Source: Deltaproteobacteria bacterium (GTDB lineage: Bacteria; Myxococcota_A; UBA9042). Taken from it: a stretch of DNA of 64,000 bases. The notes beneath the pieces were generated by a model. The model was not told the DNA's origin. It did no database searches and was given only the letters and a program-made list of their open reading frames with translations. The translations under genes were made by a program, and so were the position numbers. How positions within the stretch are numbered: the first letter of the stretch is position 1; each line of letters begins with the position of its first letter. Shown in pieces: positions 16,348 to 25,054 of the stretch. The stretch lies in assembly GCA_020632665.1 (NCBI GenBank), contig JACKFC010000006.1, forward strand, positions 101,552 to 165,551. The letters run 5' to 3'.

Positions 16348-19032
16348 ATGACAGCCCCCGACCCCAGCCTCGCCCGCGACAACGACGCCGTCTCGGCCGA
16401 TACGATGGACTCCGGCGAGGTCGCCGAGACGCTGGCCAGCGACGACGCGCGCGCGCCGACCCAGCAGCTCGGGCCCTTCGTCCTGCGCGGCGAGCTCGGC
16501 CGCGGCGGGATGGGCAGCGTGCACCGCGCGCTGGATACGCGGCTCGGGCGCGAGGTCGCGCTCAAGCTCTTGCCGCCCGAGCTCGGCCGCGACGCCGTGC
16601 GGCGGGAGCGCTTCTTCCGCGAGGCGCGCGCTGCCGCGGCGTGCGCGCACCGCAGCATCGCGACCGTCTTCGAGGTCGGCGAGACCGAAGGGCAGCTCTG
16701 GCTGGCGATGGAGCTGCTCGAAGGCGGTACGTTGCGTAGCGAGATCCGCGCGCCCAGCCGCCCGATCGAGGACGTGATCGCGACGCTCCGCGACCTCTGC
16801 GCCGGGCTGGCGGCGGCACATGGCCGTGGCATCGTCCACCGCGACCTGAAGCCGGACAACGTGATGCGCACCTCGGACGGCGAGCTGCGGGTGGTCGACT
16901 TCGGCCTCGCCCGCGCCCTCGCCAGCGACGAGGACGCGGCGCAGATCCAATCCGACGAGGCCGGCGTCCCGCTCACCGGCGAGGGCCAGGTTTTGGGCAC
17001 GCCGGGCTATATGGCGCCGGAACAAGCGATGGGACGGAGCGTCGACGCGCGGGCCGACGTCTTCGCGGTCGGCGTCATCGCCTTCGAGCTGCTCGCCGGC
17101 CGCTCGCCGTGGCCCCCCGGCGGCAGCGCGATGGAGCGCATCGTCATCGCCGCGCAGCGCCCGCCGGCGGACCTCGCGACGTTGCGCCCGGATACGCCGC
17201 CCGAGCTGCTGGCCTGGGTCGAACGCGCGCTGGCGAAGGCGCCGGGCCAACGCTTCGCCGATGGTGCCGAGGCGCTCGCCGCGCTGCCGAGCGGCGTCGG
17301 TATCAGTCGGGAGCTGCCGACAGCGCAGGTCGGGGCAGCCGAGCCACCGCCGCCGGAGCCAGCGCAGCGCGGCGAGCGTCGGTCCTTCGGCAGGCGTTGG
17401 TTGGTCGGCCTGCTCGCTGCGATGGCGGCGCTGCTGCTGATCGGCGGGGTCTTGCTGCGTGACGGCCGGCCGGAGCGGCTGCGCGGTCTGCCCGACCTCG
17501 GCGGCGGCGCGGCTGCGCAGGCAGCGGTGGAGCGCGCCTTCGAGGCGTGGTACCGGCTCGAGCCGGTGCGGGCCCTGGCCGAGCTCGAGGCGGCGCGCGC
17601 GGCCGGGGCGGATGCGCCGCTGCTCGACGTCTTCGTTGCGCTGAACCGGCTGCGCGTCTCGCAGGAGATCCGCTTGGCCAGCACCATCGCCGACGCCGTG
17701 GCCCGCGCCGCCGCCGATCAGCCAGCGCAGCTCGCGCTCCTGCGCTTCCTCGACGCGCGCTTCAACGGCAATGCCGAGGGCGAACGCCAGATCGCGGCGT
17801 TCGAGGCCTTTGCGAAAGAGAGTGGCGACAACTACGCGCTGCGGCTGATCGCGCTGCATTTCGTCGGTGAAGCAGCCGCCGACCTCCGGCTGCAGCAACT
17901 CCAGGCGCTGCGCGAGCGCGACCCGGCGCCGCTGCTGCTCGACGAGCTCCAGCTCCGTGGGCTGATCGAGGCAGGTCGCGCCGACGAGGTGCTGGCGTGG
18001 GGCGAGAAGCTGCGCGCGGCTGGGCGGCTGCACCCCTGGCTGCTCGAACCGCAAGCCGAGGCGATGATGATGCTGGGCCGCCGAGACGAGGCCCGGCGAC
18101 TGTGGAACGAGCTCCTCCGCGTCGACTCGGGCCAACACGAAGCGCGCGGTGGGCTGCTGGCGCTGGCGCTCGACGACGGCGACGACGCCACGATGCAGGT
18201 CCACGAGACCGCCCTGCTCGCCGCCTCGACGCCCCGGACCGTGGCGGCGCTGACGCTCTACCGCCACGTGATTCGCCTCGGCGTGCGCGGCCGGTTGAAG
18301 CGCTTGATCGGCGTACTCGACCGCTTCTGCGCTACCGCGATCGACGACGAGGCCGCAGCGATCCTAATAACCACCGCCGCTGCGCCGGTGCTCGGCTTCG
18401 GCCATCCGCCGACGGTGCAGGCCTGGCGACGCCTGGTCGACCGTGCCGGACGCGCGCCGGGCCAGTCGCAGGGCGCGATGCAGACGATGCGCTTGCTCGC
18501 CAACTTCACCGAGACCGGGCCGGCGCTGCGCGTTCCTGGCGAGGCGACCGCGACGCTGAACGCTGCCATCGCGACGACCGAGGCCGAGCATGAAGCCGGC
18601 ACCATCGACGACGAGACCTATGGCGTCGACCGCGCCCGCCTGGCTTTGGCCGCCGGCGATCTCACCCGCGCCGAGGCGCTGCTGGCCCGCTTGAGTGAGG
18701 CGCCGAGCAGCCCGCTGCGACGCGACTACGTGGTCCCGACCCTCGGGCTCGACGTCGCCGTCGCCAAGGGCGAGCGAGACCAGGCGCTGGCGCTGGCGGG
18801 AGCGCTCTGGCAGCGGCGGGATGCTTGCCTCTCTGCCGCCGGCGCGCTCGATCAGACCTGCCGCATCCAGCTGGCGCGGGCCCGGGTCCGGCAGCGCTGG
18901 CTCGACGGCGACGCGAAGCAGGCCCGGACCGACCTGCAGACGCTGCTGCCGGGCGCCGACGCCGACCTCGTCGACTGGCTCCTGGCCCCCGAGGCGCGCT
19001 ATCGCTGGGAGCGTGTGGGCAGCAAACCCTGA
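16348..19032 (+). CDS. membrane-anchored Ser/Thr protein kinase
   Basis: An 894-residue eukaryote-type (Hanks) kinase. The Gly-rich loop GRGGMG is at 51-56, the ATP-binding Lys at 73 (VALKLL), catalytic HRDLKPDN with Asp166, DFG with Asp184, and GTPGYMAPE in the activation segment. A single membrane helix (about 350-371) separates the kinase from a long outer-facing region of about 520 residues that is almost all amphipathic helix, consistent with TPR-like or helical solenoid repeats, though no clean TPR consensus was seen. All catalytic residues are present, so it should be active. ATG 16348 follows the repeat protein by 71 bases; a functional link with it is only suggested by proximity. Confidence 0.92.
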   Translation: MTAPDPSLARDNDAVSADTMDSGEVAETLASDDARAPTQQLGPFVLRGELGRGGMGSVHRALDTRLGREVALKLLPPELGRDAVRRERFFREARAAAACAHRSIATVFEVGETEGQLWLAMELLEGGTLRSEIRAPSRPIEDVIATLRDLCAGLAAAHGRGIVHRDLKPDNVMRTSDGELRVVDFGLARALASDEDAAQIQSDEAGVPLTGEGQVLGTPGYMAPEQAMGRSVDARADVFAVGVIAFELLAGRSPWPPGGSAMERIVIAAQRPPADLATLRPDTPPELLAWVERALAKAPGQRFADGAEALAALPSGVGISRELPTAQVGAAEPPPPEPAQRGERRSFGRRWLVGLLAAMAALLLIGGVLLRDGRPERLRGLPDLGGGAAAQAAVERAFEAWYRLEPVRALAELEAARAAGADAPLLDVFVALNRLRVSQEIRLASTIADAVARAAADQPAQLALLRFLDARFNGNAEGERQIAAFEAFAKESGDNYALRLIALHFVGEAAADLRLQQLQALRERDPAPLLLDELQLRGLIEAGRADEVLAWGEKLRAAGRLHPWLLEPQAEAMMMLGRRDEARRLWNELLRVDSGQHEARGGLLALALDDGDDATMQVHETALLAASTPRTVAALTLYRHVIRLGVRGRLKRLIGVLDRFCATAIDDEAAAILITTAAAPVLGFGHPPTVQAWRRLVDRAGRAPGQSQGAMQTMRLLANFTETGPALRVPGEATATLNAAIATTEAEHEAGTIDDETYGVDRARLALAAGDLTRAEALLARLSEAPSSPLRRDYVVPTLGLDVAVAKGERDQALALAGALWQRRDACLSAAGALDQTCRIQLARARVRQRWLDGDAKQARTDLQTLLPGADADLVDWLLAPEARYRWERVGSKP

Positions 19033-19094
19033 TCGGAACCGGCATGGTCGCCTCGCCACCGCGGTGGCAGACTCGGCGCGAGGAGGCCATCCAC

Positions 19095-20114
19095 GTGAAC
19101 CGAACACCGTTGCTCATCCTGCTGCTCACCGTCCTGCTGCTCGGCTCGGGCTGCGGCAGCGACGCGGCGAACACAAACTCCAGCACCGACGCGAGCACCG
19201 GCGACGCACTGACCGACGCGACGACAGACGCGACGAGCGATGCGACGAAGACGCCAGATCCCGAGCAATTGCGCGTTCTGAACTACAACGTGATGTGCTC
19301 GATCTGCAAGAACTCCGACCACCCCGAATGGGAGCAGGACTTCGTCAAGCGGGCGCCCTGGCTGCGCGATGTGCTGCAGCGCCACGACGCCGACCTGATC
19401 GGCGTGCAGGAACTCCAAGCGATCGGCATGAAGGAAGGCGATCCCGACGAATTCAGCCAGATCCTGCCCGATGGCTACGAGACGTCGTATTACCGCCACC
19501 AACCCGGTGACCTGCTCGAGCTCGACTACCCGGACGCGGCCATCGCCTGGCGCAAGACCCGCTTCGCAGGCCTAGAGAACGGCGCGTTCTGGCTCTCGCC
19601 GACGCCGGAAAAGGCGTTCTCGACCGGCTTCGCCAAGGGTGGGCAGCTGCCGCGGCTGGTGTATTGGGTCCGGCTGCAGGACACCCTCTCGGACCGCGAG
19701 CTGATTTTGGTCAACACGCACTTCGACAACAACACCCCGAGCCAGGAGAAGAGCGCGCCGCTGCTGCTCGAGCGCCTGGTGCCCTTGGCGGCCAAGGCCC
19801 CGCTCGTCGTGGTCGGCGACTTCAACACCCGCCCGGGCCACCCGGCGTACGAGGCGCTGGTCGGCGGCACGCCGAAGCTCACCGATACCTACGGCCTGGC
19901 CGAAGGCAGCAAGACGCCCGAGGAAGTCGTCGTCAGCAACGTCAGCCCGCCGCCGGTGTGGGACGTGACCGACCGGATCGACCACGTGCTCTTCCACGGT
20001 GGCTTCGAGGTGCTGCAGTGGCGCGTCGACCTGTGGCGCTACGGCAGCCAGCAACAAGCCCCCTCGGACCACCCTGGCGCCGTCGTCGTCGACCTGCGCT
20101 GGCCCAAGCCGTGA
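19095..20114 (+). CDS. endonuclease/exonuclease/phosphatase-fold lipoprotein
   Basis: A 339-residue lipoprotein (LLLGSGC, lipid Cys20) with a Ser/Thr/Asp tether (21-50). It then has an endonuclease/exonuclease/phosphatase domain: LRVLNYNVM, GVQELQ (metal-binding Glu), VNTHFDN, VVVGDFNTRP (Asp/Asn pair), DRIDHVLF and the terminal SDHPGAVV catalytic Asp-His. All key residues of the fold are visible. The substrate could be a phosphodiester lipid (sphingomyelinase-like), nucleic acid or inositol phosphate; the sequence does not decide. The GTG start at 19095 was chosen because AGGAGG sits eight bases upstream and the signal peptide begins there. Its stop overlaps the GTG of the next gene. Confidence 0.87.
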   Translation: MNRTPLLILLLTVLLLGSGCGSDAANTNSSTDASTGDALTDATTDATSDATKTPDPEQLRVLNYNVMCSICKNSDHPEWEQDFVKRAPWLRDVLQRHDADLIGVQELQAIGMKEGDPDEFSQILPDGYETSYYRHQPGDLLELDYPDAAIAWRKTRFAGLENGAFWLSPTPEKAFSTGFAKGGQLPRLVYWVRLQDTLSDRELILVNTHFDNNTPSQEKSAPLLLERLVPLAAKAPLVVVGDFNTRPGHPAYEALVGGTPKLTDTYGLAEGSKTPEEVVVSNVSPPPVWDVTDRIDHVLFHGGFEVLQWRVDLWRYGSQQQAPSDHPGAVVVDLRWPKP

Positions 20115-20875
20115 CCGACGGCAAGCAGGCCGGCCGCAGCGGCGGCAGGCGCCGCGGCGTCGTGGGCCCTGGCGCCGATGCCCCCTCGCTGCGCCCGCTC
20201 GACGCCTTGGTCGTGGTGCTGGTGGAGACCGACGGCGCCGGCAACGCGGGCAGCGTCGCCCGGCTCTGCGGCAATTTCGGCGTCGAGCTGCGGCTGGTGC
20301 GACCGAATTGCGCGCTGCATTCGCGCGAGGCGCTGCGCATGGCGCATCCGCGCGAGGCGACGCTGGAGCAGGCCGAGCCATTCGGCACGCTGGCCGAGGC
20401 CCTGCACGATTGCGACTTCAGCCTCGGCACCTCGGGCAAGATCCGCGACGCGCTGGCCGCGGAACCGCTCGATATCCAGCGCGCCGCCCTGCTCTTCCCC
20501 GCCCCGGGCGCCCGCCTCGGCCTGGTCTTCGGCAACGAGCGGGTCGGCCTCGCGGCGGAGGACGCCGCGCGCTGCGACCGCACCCTGCGCCTGCCGACGC
20601 CCGGCCCGGTCGAGAGCTTCAACCTCGCGTCGGCGGTCGCCGTCACCCTCACGCTCTTCGCCGAGGCGACGCGCGGCGAGGTCGCGGGCCGCGCGCCGAC
20701 GGGCGATCGGGCGAAGCTCTTGCGCGCTTTGGTCACGCTCGCCGAGCGGCGCGGCGCGCGCAGCCTGAGCGAAGGGCGGTTGGCGGAGATCGTCGGCAAG
20801 ATGGATCTCTCTGCCCGCGACATCACCTTGCTGCTACAACTGCTGGACGGGCCGCGAACGCCGCCCGACCCGTAG
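20111..20875 (+). CDS. TrmJ/SpoU-type RNA 2'-O-methyltransferase
   Basis: A 254-residue SPOUT-class methyltransferase. The first motif is VLVETDGAGNAGSVARLCGNFG near the N-terminus (the PxNxGNxGxxxRxxxNFG equivalent). Motif 2 is LVFGNERVGL, and motif 3 is TPGPVESFNLASAVAV, which form the trefoil-knot SAM site. TrmJ enzymes methylate the ribose at position 32 of tRNAs; the C-terminal helical extension fits TrmJ better than TrmH or TrmL. The GTG start overlaps the stop of the lipoprotein gene (GTGA). It is otherwise unrelated in role to its secreted neighbours. Confidence 0.85.
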   Translation: MTDGKQAGRSGGRRRGVVGPGADAPSLRPLDALVVVLVETDGAGNAGSVARLCGNFGVELRLVRPNCALHSREALRMAHPREATLEQAEPFGTLAEALHDCDFSLGTSGKIRDALAAEPLDIQRAALLFPAPGARLGLVFGNERVGLAAEDAARCDRTLRLPTPGPVESFNLASAVAVTLTLFAEATRGEVAGRAPTGDRAKLLRALVTLAERRGARSLSEGRLAEIVGKMDLSARDITLLLQLLDGPRTPPDP

Positions 20876-20956
20876 CGACGCGACAAACCCTGGCGATGCT
20901 TCGCGGAATCCGGCACGGTGCCGAGAGCGACACGCCAGCTTCGAGTGGAGAACGCC

Positions 20957-21445
20957 ATGGCCACTTCATCCCGCCGAGCCTTGCTCACCTGCTTCGGTTT
21001 GGTCCTGTTGCTGGCGCCGAACCTGGCGGCTGCGAGCTCCTGCGAGTCGATCAAGGATTCGGACGCGCGCAACCATTGCCGCGCCCGCGAGCGTGGCAAC
21101 AAATCGGCCTGCGAGTCGATCAAGGACAGCGACCGCCGCAACCTCTGCCGCGCCGAGGTCGGCAAGAACCGCTCGGCCTGCGAGTCGATCCGCAACAGCG
21201 ACATGCGCAACAAATGCCGCGCCATCGCCGGGGGCGGCTCCTCCTCCTCGTGCGAGTCGATCCGCGACAGCGACGAGCGCAACCATTGCCGCGCGGTCGC
21301 GAAGAAGAACAAGTCCGCGTGCGAGTCGATCCGCGACAGCGACAAGCGCAACCACTGCCGCGCCGTGGTCGGCAAGAACAAGTCGGCATGCGAGTCGATC
21401 AAGAACAGCGGCCTGCGCAACCGCTGTCGATCCGAGGCGCGCTGA
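20957..21445 (+). CDS. small exported CESI-repeat protein
   Basis: A 162-residue protein with a Sec signal peptide (hydrophobic core about 9-23, AAASS cleavage region) followed by six tandem units of about 23-27 residues. Each unit is of the form SxCESIxDSDxRNxCRAxxxxNKSA, with two Cys and conserved Glu, Asp and Arg. The two Cys per unit are likely to pair in the oxidising periplasm. The unit repeats at DNA level too. No function is known to me; a periplasmic or surface structural or ion-binding role is only a guess. The gene ends one base before the next lipoprotein gene begins, so the two are probably co-translated. Confidence 0.75.
   Translation: MATSSRRALLTCFGLVLLLAPNLAAASSCESIKDSDARNHCRARERGNKSACESIKDSDRRNLCRAEVGKNRSACESIRNSDMRNKCRAIAGGGSSSSCESIRDSDERNHCRAVAKKNKSACESIRDSDKRNHCRAVVGKNKSACESIKNSGLRNRCRSEAR
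21038..21442 (+). repeat. six coding tandem repeats of about 70-80 bases
   Basis: In-frame tandem repeats encoding the CESIxDSDxRN units of the small exported protein. Copies share TGCGAGTCGATC at their start, with variable spacers of Lys/Asn/Gly codons. The variable spacer after the third unit (Gly/Ser-rich) is the most diverged. Copy number would be expected to vary between strains through slippage. Confidence 0.8.
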
Positions 21446-21446
21446 G

Positions 21447-22466
21447 ATGCGAATACTGGCCCGGCCACTGGCCCTGCTGTTGCTCCTCGCCGGGTGCGGC
21501 GGGGGAGAGGCGGCCGGCGGCGCGAGTACGGGCGATAGCGCCACGACCGACGTGGGCGCGTCAGGCACAGCGGCGACGGACGGGGCAGCGAGCGGCGGCG
21601 CGACGGACGGCCACACATCAGGCGGCGACGCCGGCTCGGGCGGCAACGCCAACGACGCCGCCGCGACCTGCGCAGAAGCGGCGGCGGGCTGCGAAAACGA
21701 GTGCAAATGGTCCGGCAAGTGCACCATGAACAGCGCCGGGTTCTGCGTCGCGGGGAGCGCGGCGTGCTGCACGAGCTCGCTGGCGTGTATCGACGCGGGC
21801 CAATGCAGCCCTGACGGTGACGCCTGCCGCGCAGTCACCGACGCGGATTGTGCCGCATCGGTGGCTTGCACGGTCAAGGGTCGTTGCACGGCGTCCGCAG
21901 GGATGTGCGTCGTCGGCACCGACGCGGGCTGCGCCGCCTCGAACGAGTGCAAGACCAACGGCGCCTGCGCCGCAGGCGATGGGCTCTGCGTGGCGAAGAC
22001 CGACGCGCACTGCCAAGCCGCTGCCGTCTGCAGCGAGAAGGGCCACTGCGCGGCGGAAAACGGCAGCTGCCACCCGACCGCCGCCGACGACGCCGGCTGC
22101 GCGGCGCTGCCGACCTGCGCGACACTCGGCTGGTGCTCGCTCCAGGGCGGGGTGTGCGGCCTGCACGTCGACGCAGATTGCGCCGCGTCGAACGGCTGCA
22201 AGAAGAAGGGCGCATGCAGCTTGATCGGGCAAGGCGCCACCCTCCCCTGCGTGCAGGACTGGGCCGAGTGCCGCTGCCGCGCCGGGAGCCAGGCCGATTG
22301 CCTCACCTCGAGCGGCTGTGCAGCCGAGGCCAAATGCTCGCTCAAGGGCAGCTATTGCGAGACGCAGACCGACGCGGATTGCGCCCAATCGGCGCTCTGC
22401 ACGAAATACGGCCAGTGTACCTATTCGCCGCACGGCAATATCTGCATCACGACCAGCGGCGGCTGA
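21447..22466 (+). CDS. Cys-rich repeat lipoprotein
   Basis: A 339-residue lipoprotein (LLLLAGCG, lipid Cys17) with a Gly/Ala/Ser/Thr/Asp tether to about residue 73. It then has about seven tandem Cys-rich units of the form DxDCxxSxxCxxxGxCxxxxGxC, each about 32-38 residues. No catalytic motif is present. The regular disulfide-type spacing suggests a small knotted repeat domain on the cell surface, of unknown ligand. It begins one base after the CESI-repeat gene stop (TGAGATG), so the two Cys-repeat exported proteins form a pair. Similar spacing, but not the same family, is seen in the lipoproteins at 9.4 kb, 38 kb and 39-42 kb. Confidence 0.72.
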   Translation: MRILARPLALLLLLAGCGGGEAAGGASTGDSATTDVGASGTAATDGAASGGATDGHTSGGDAGSGGNANDAAATCAEAAAGCENECKWSGKCTMNSAGFCVAGSAACCTSSLACIDAGQCSPDGDACRAVTDADCAASVACTVKGRCTASAGMCVVGTDAGCAASNECKTNGACAAGDGLCVAKTDAHCQAAAVCSEKGHCAAENGSCHPTAADDAGCAALPTCATLGWCSLQGGVCGLHVDADCAASNGCKKKGACSLIGQGATLPCVQDWAECRCRAGSQADCLTSSGCAAEAKCSLKGSYCETQTDADCAQSALCTKYGQCTYSPHGNICITTSGG

Positions 22467-22497
22467 GCGCCCATCCGCAGCATTCCCGGAGCGTCGC

Positions 22498-24639
22498 ATG
22501 TCCTCGTCTCTTCCTACGCCTCTATTTCGCGCGCTGCGCCAGGTCGTCGCGGCCTGGGTTGCCACGGTTGGCCTGCTCTTCGCCCTGCCGGCCACGGCCG
22601 CAGTGCCGGGCACGATGCTCGCCGAGGGCGTCCTGCTCACCGCGGGCGGCGGCCCCGCCACCGACGGCGCCTACAAGGTCACGGCCAGCATCTACGCGGC
22701 GCAGACGGGCGGTGCGGCGTCGTGGAGCGAGGCGGACCTGCAGGTTCAGGTCCAAGGCGGGCGCTTCGCGCTGATCTTGGGCAGCAAGACGCCGCTCGAC
22801 GGCAAGCTCCTCGACGGCACCCGCTACCTCGGGGTGCAGGTCGGTAGCGACCCGGAGTTGCCGCGGCAGCCGCTGCATGCGACCGCCTTCGCCCTGCGCG
22901 CCGGCCTGGCCGATGGCCTCTCGTGTACCGGCTGCGTCGCCGGTGCGGCCGTGGGCTTCAACTACGCCGGCAGCGCGAGCAAGGGCGGCCCGGCGCTGGA
23001 TCTCGCCTGCACCGGCTGCGTCGGCGTGGCGGAGATGAAGTTCGACGCCGACGTCGACCTCGGCGGCAACGCGCTCAAGGCCGGCAGCGGCACCTTCACC
23101 GGCAATCTGGTGGCGAAGACGATGACGGCGACCTCCTACGTCGGCGACGGCAGCAAGCTCACCGGGATCAAGAGCGCGAGCGGCACGTGCGCCTCTGGTC
23201 AGGCGGTGACGGGGATCGCGGCCGACGGCGCGGTGATCTGCAAGCCGGTCTCGGCCGAGGGCGCGACCAAGCTGCTGGGCGGGATGTTGGGCAACGCCTT
23301 CACCGATACTGTCGCCGGCGGCGCGGGCATGGCGATCCCCGACAATTCCGGCGCGACCGCGAGCTCGGAGGTCAAGCTGCCGGCGCTGGGCAAGGCGACG
23401 GCGGTCCGCGTCCACCTGCAGCTGGCCAACACCAACCTCGGCGCGGTCAAGGCCGTGCTGCTGCCGCCGGGCGACAAGAAGGTCGGCATCACCCTCTGCG
23501 ACCCCTGCGGCGACAAGGACGCCAAGGCGCTCGACACCATCTTCCCCGACAAAACAGCGCCCAAGAGCGGTGATTTCGCGGCGCTCGCTGGCGTGGAGGT
23601 CGAGGGCAGCTGGACTTTGGTCGTCACCGACACCGAATTCTGCATCAAGCAGGCCCCCGGCAACGCGACGCTCTGCGACCTCGACGCCAAGACGGACGGC
23701 AGCATCGTCGCGTTCTCGGTCGGGGTCGACACCGTCGCAGCGAATAAGGTCGGCCTCGGCGGGCTGCTGCAGCTGCAGCGCGCGGCGGCGGCCCCGGCCG
23801 ACTGCGACGGCTTCCTCGTCGGCGCGATATACTACGACACCACGGTGGGCGGGCCGCGCTACTGCGACGGCAAGGCGTGGCGGACGCTGGCGGATACCTG
23901 CGGCAACGGCATCGTCGAGGGCACCGAAGAATGCGACGACGGCAACAACGCCGACGGCGACGGCTGCAGCAGCACCTGCGTCGCCGCCTACGGCGCGGTG
24001 AAGACCAAGCCCGGCAAGAGCTGCCTCGATATCCTCACCGAGCGGAAGAAGCTCGGCGACGCCCTGCAATCGGGGACGTACTGGATTCAGCCGAAGTCCA
24101 CGGCCTTCGCGGTGCACTGCGATATGGAGACCGACGGCGGCGGCTTCACGATGTGCAGCACTGACAACGGCGAGGTCCACATCGCGACGGAGTTGAGCAG
24201 CAACGTGGCCTATGGCAGCGACGGCTACCGCGCCGACTGCCGTGACCTGACCTTCTCCGAGGTGCTCTACGTGCGCCACGACAACGGCGACAAGGCTTGG
24301 TTTGCCCGCGACGGCGGCAGCAAGACGACCGCGGCGGCGAATGGCTACAGCACCAGCGGCGACAAACTCGGCACCTGGTCGGCCAAGGGCGGCAAGGCCA
24401 GCGGAAGCTGGAAATACCAGCTGCTGATCTGCGACGGCGCGTGGATGTGGACCGGCTTCTTCATCAGCGGCATCCACCCGAGCGGCTGCATCAAGGCGTG
24501 CAACTCGTGGTGCGGCGACCAGACGACGCACTACTACCGCTACGACGGCGACAACGGCGGCAGCTACAACGGCGTCTCGTTTGCCGAGAATGGCCACACC
24601 AACGTGGCGGCGAAGTTGATGAGCGTCGGGTTGCGGTGA
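22498..24639 (+). CDS. exported multidomain protein with P-domain-like, DUF4215 and fibrinogen-like modules
   Basis: A 713-residue secreted protein with a Sec signal (cleavage near ATAAVPG). Residues about 35-120 resemble the N-terminal module of tail/collar-like surface proteins with FALILGS and DGTRYLGVQV. About 272-416 looks like a proprotein-convertase P-domain (GSWTLVVTD). About 468-495 is a Myxococcus Cys-rich repeat (CGNGIVEGTEECDDGNN, DUF4215). From 507 a fibrinogen-like segment begins (SCLDIL...HCDMETDGGGFTMC) and continues to the end. Such combinations are typical of myxobacterial surface adhesins, and a role in binding sugars or other cells is likely but unproved. ATG 22498 was chosen because it begins the signal peptide. 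Confidence 0.75.
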   Translation: MSSSLPTPLFRALRQVVAAWVATVGLLFALPATAAVPGTMLAEGVLLTAGGGPATDGAYKVTASIYAAQTGGAASWSEADLQVQVQGGRFALILGSKTPLDGKLLDGTRYLGVQVGSDPELPRQPLHATAFALRAGLADGLSCTGCVAGAAVGFNYAGSASKGGPALDLACTGCVGVAEMKFDADVDLGGNALKAGSGTFTGNLVAKTMTATSYVGDGSKLTGIKSASGTCASGQAVTGIAADGAVICKPVSAEGATKLLGGMLGNAFTDTVAGGAGMAIPDNSGATASSEVKLPALGKATAVRVHLQLANTNLGAVKAVLLPPGDKKVGITLCDPCGDKDAKALDTIFPDKTAPKSGDFAALAGVEVEGSWTLVVTDTEFCIKQAPGNATLCDLDAKTDGSIVAFSVGVDTVAANKVGLGGLLQLQRAAAAPADCDGFLVGAIYYDTTVGGPRYCDGKAWRTLADTCGNGIVEGTEECDDGNNADGDGCSSTCVAAYGAVKTKPGKSCLDILTERKKLGDALQSGTYWIQPKSTAFAVHCDMETDGGGFTMCSTDNGEVHIATELSSNVAYGSDGYRADCRDLTFSEVLYVRHDNGDKAWFARDGGSKTTAAANGYSTSGDKLGTWSAKGGKASGSWKYQLLICDGAWMWTGFFISGIHPSGCIKACNSWCGDQTTHYYRYDGDNGGSYNGVSFAENGHTNVAAKLMSVGLR

Positions 24640-24768
24640 AGCGGATCTGGCGGCGCCGATCGCCGGTCTCGAGCCCGAATATCGCTATCGCGGGAAAGCA
24701 CCGATCTTGGCGCAGATGCAAATCGGGTGCCCTTCGACACCCTCAAACGCGTGGGCTCAGACTGGCAC

Positions 24769-24790
24769 GCCCGCGACTGAAGTCACGGGC
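24769..24790. repeat. hairpin GCCCGCGACT/AGTCACGGGC
   Basis: GCCCGCGACT, a two-base loop, then AGTCACGGGC: nine of ten stem positions pair. This form resembles the widespread intergenic element in which GCCCGCGACT is followed by AGTCGCGGGC and a second GC hairpin, often found near REP-associated transposases. Confidence 0.7.
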
Positions 24791-24801
24791 TCAATGTGGA
24801 C

Positions 24802-24819
24802 GCCCCGCCTCCGCGGGGC
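24802..24819. repeat. hairpin GCCCCGC/GCGGGGC
   Basis: A perfect 7-base stem with a four-base loop. It lies 11 bases after the previous hairpin, so the two form the double-hairpin pattern typical of REP-type mobile repeats. No T-run follows, so it is not a standard terminator. Confidence 0.65.
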
Positions 24820-24885
24820 TCGACACACGGAAAGGCGAGAGCCGCAGCAGCGAAAGGCCCTACGTGATGCGCAGTGCTGCCCCTG

Positions 24886-24906
24886 TCGAAATGCCCGGCA
24901 CCTCGC
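24886..24906 (+). repeat. REP-like palindrome, copy 1
   Basis: TCGAAATGCCCGGCACCTCGC. It differs at one base from the copies at 26131-26151 and, inverted, 26331-26351. The core TGCCCGGCA is a palindrome. It lies about 150 bases upstream of the transposase start. Confidence 0.75.
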
Positions 24907-25054
24907 ACGGGGGTCTCCACCTCTCGAGCGCCTGTCCCGGCGAGGCTGCGTTGTGAGCTCCGGCTCGGCAGCACCGACGCATTTCCCGTCAACTCCAGAT
25001 GATCACCAGGTCGCACGCGGTCCATGCCGGCCCGCGTCCACCTGGAGTTTCAAC

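Larger units (their letters stand above)
24640..25054. other. non-coding region with REP-like elements upstream of the transposase
   Basis: About 415 bases with no convincing gene. It holds two adjacent hairpins (24769-24790 and 24802-24819) and one copy of a REP-like palindrome (24886-24906). An ordinary leader with a weak GGAG site leads into the transposase ATG at 25055. The arrangement fits a RAYT/REP locus. Confidence 0.7.

Noticed and set aside
21038..21442. Regular repeats suggesting a CRISPR array
   Set aside because: The repeats are in-frame coding units of the CESI protein with no constant repeat and unique spacer structure.
22603..22613. GTGCCGGGCAC as a further REP copy
   Set aside because: Only the 11-base core matches; flanks differ and it codes for the signal peptide of the fibrinogen-like protein, so it is chance.
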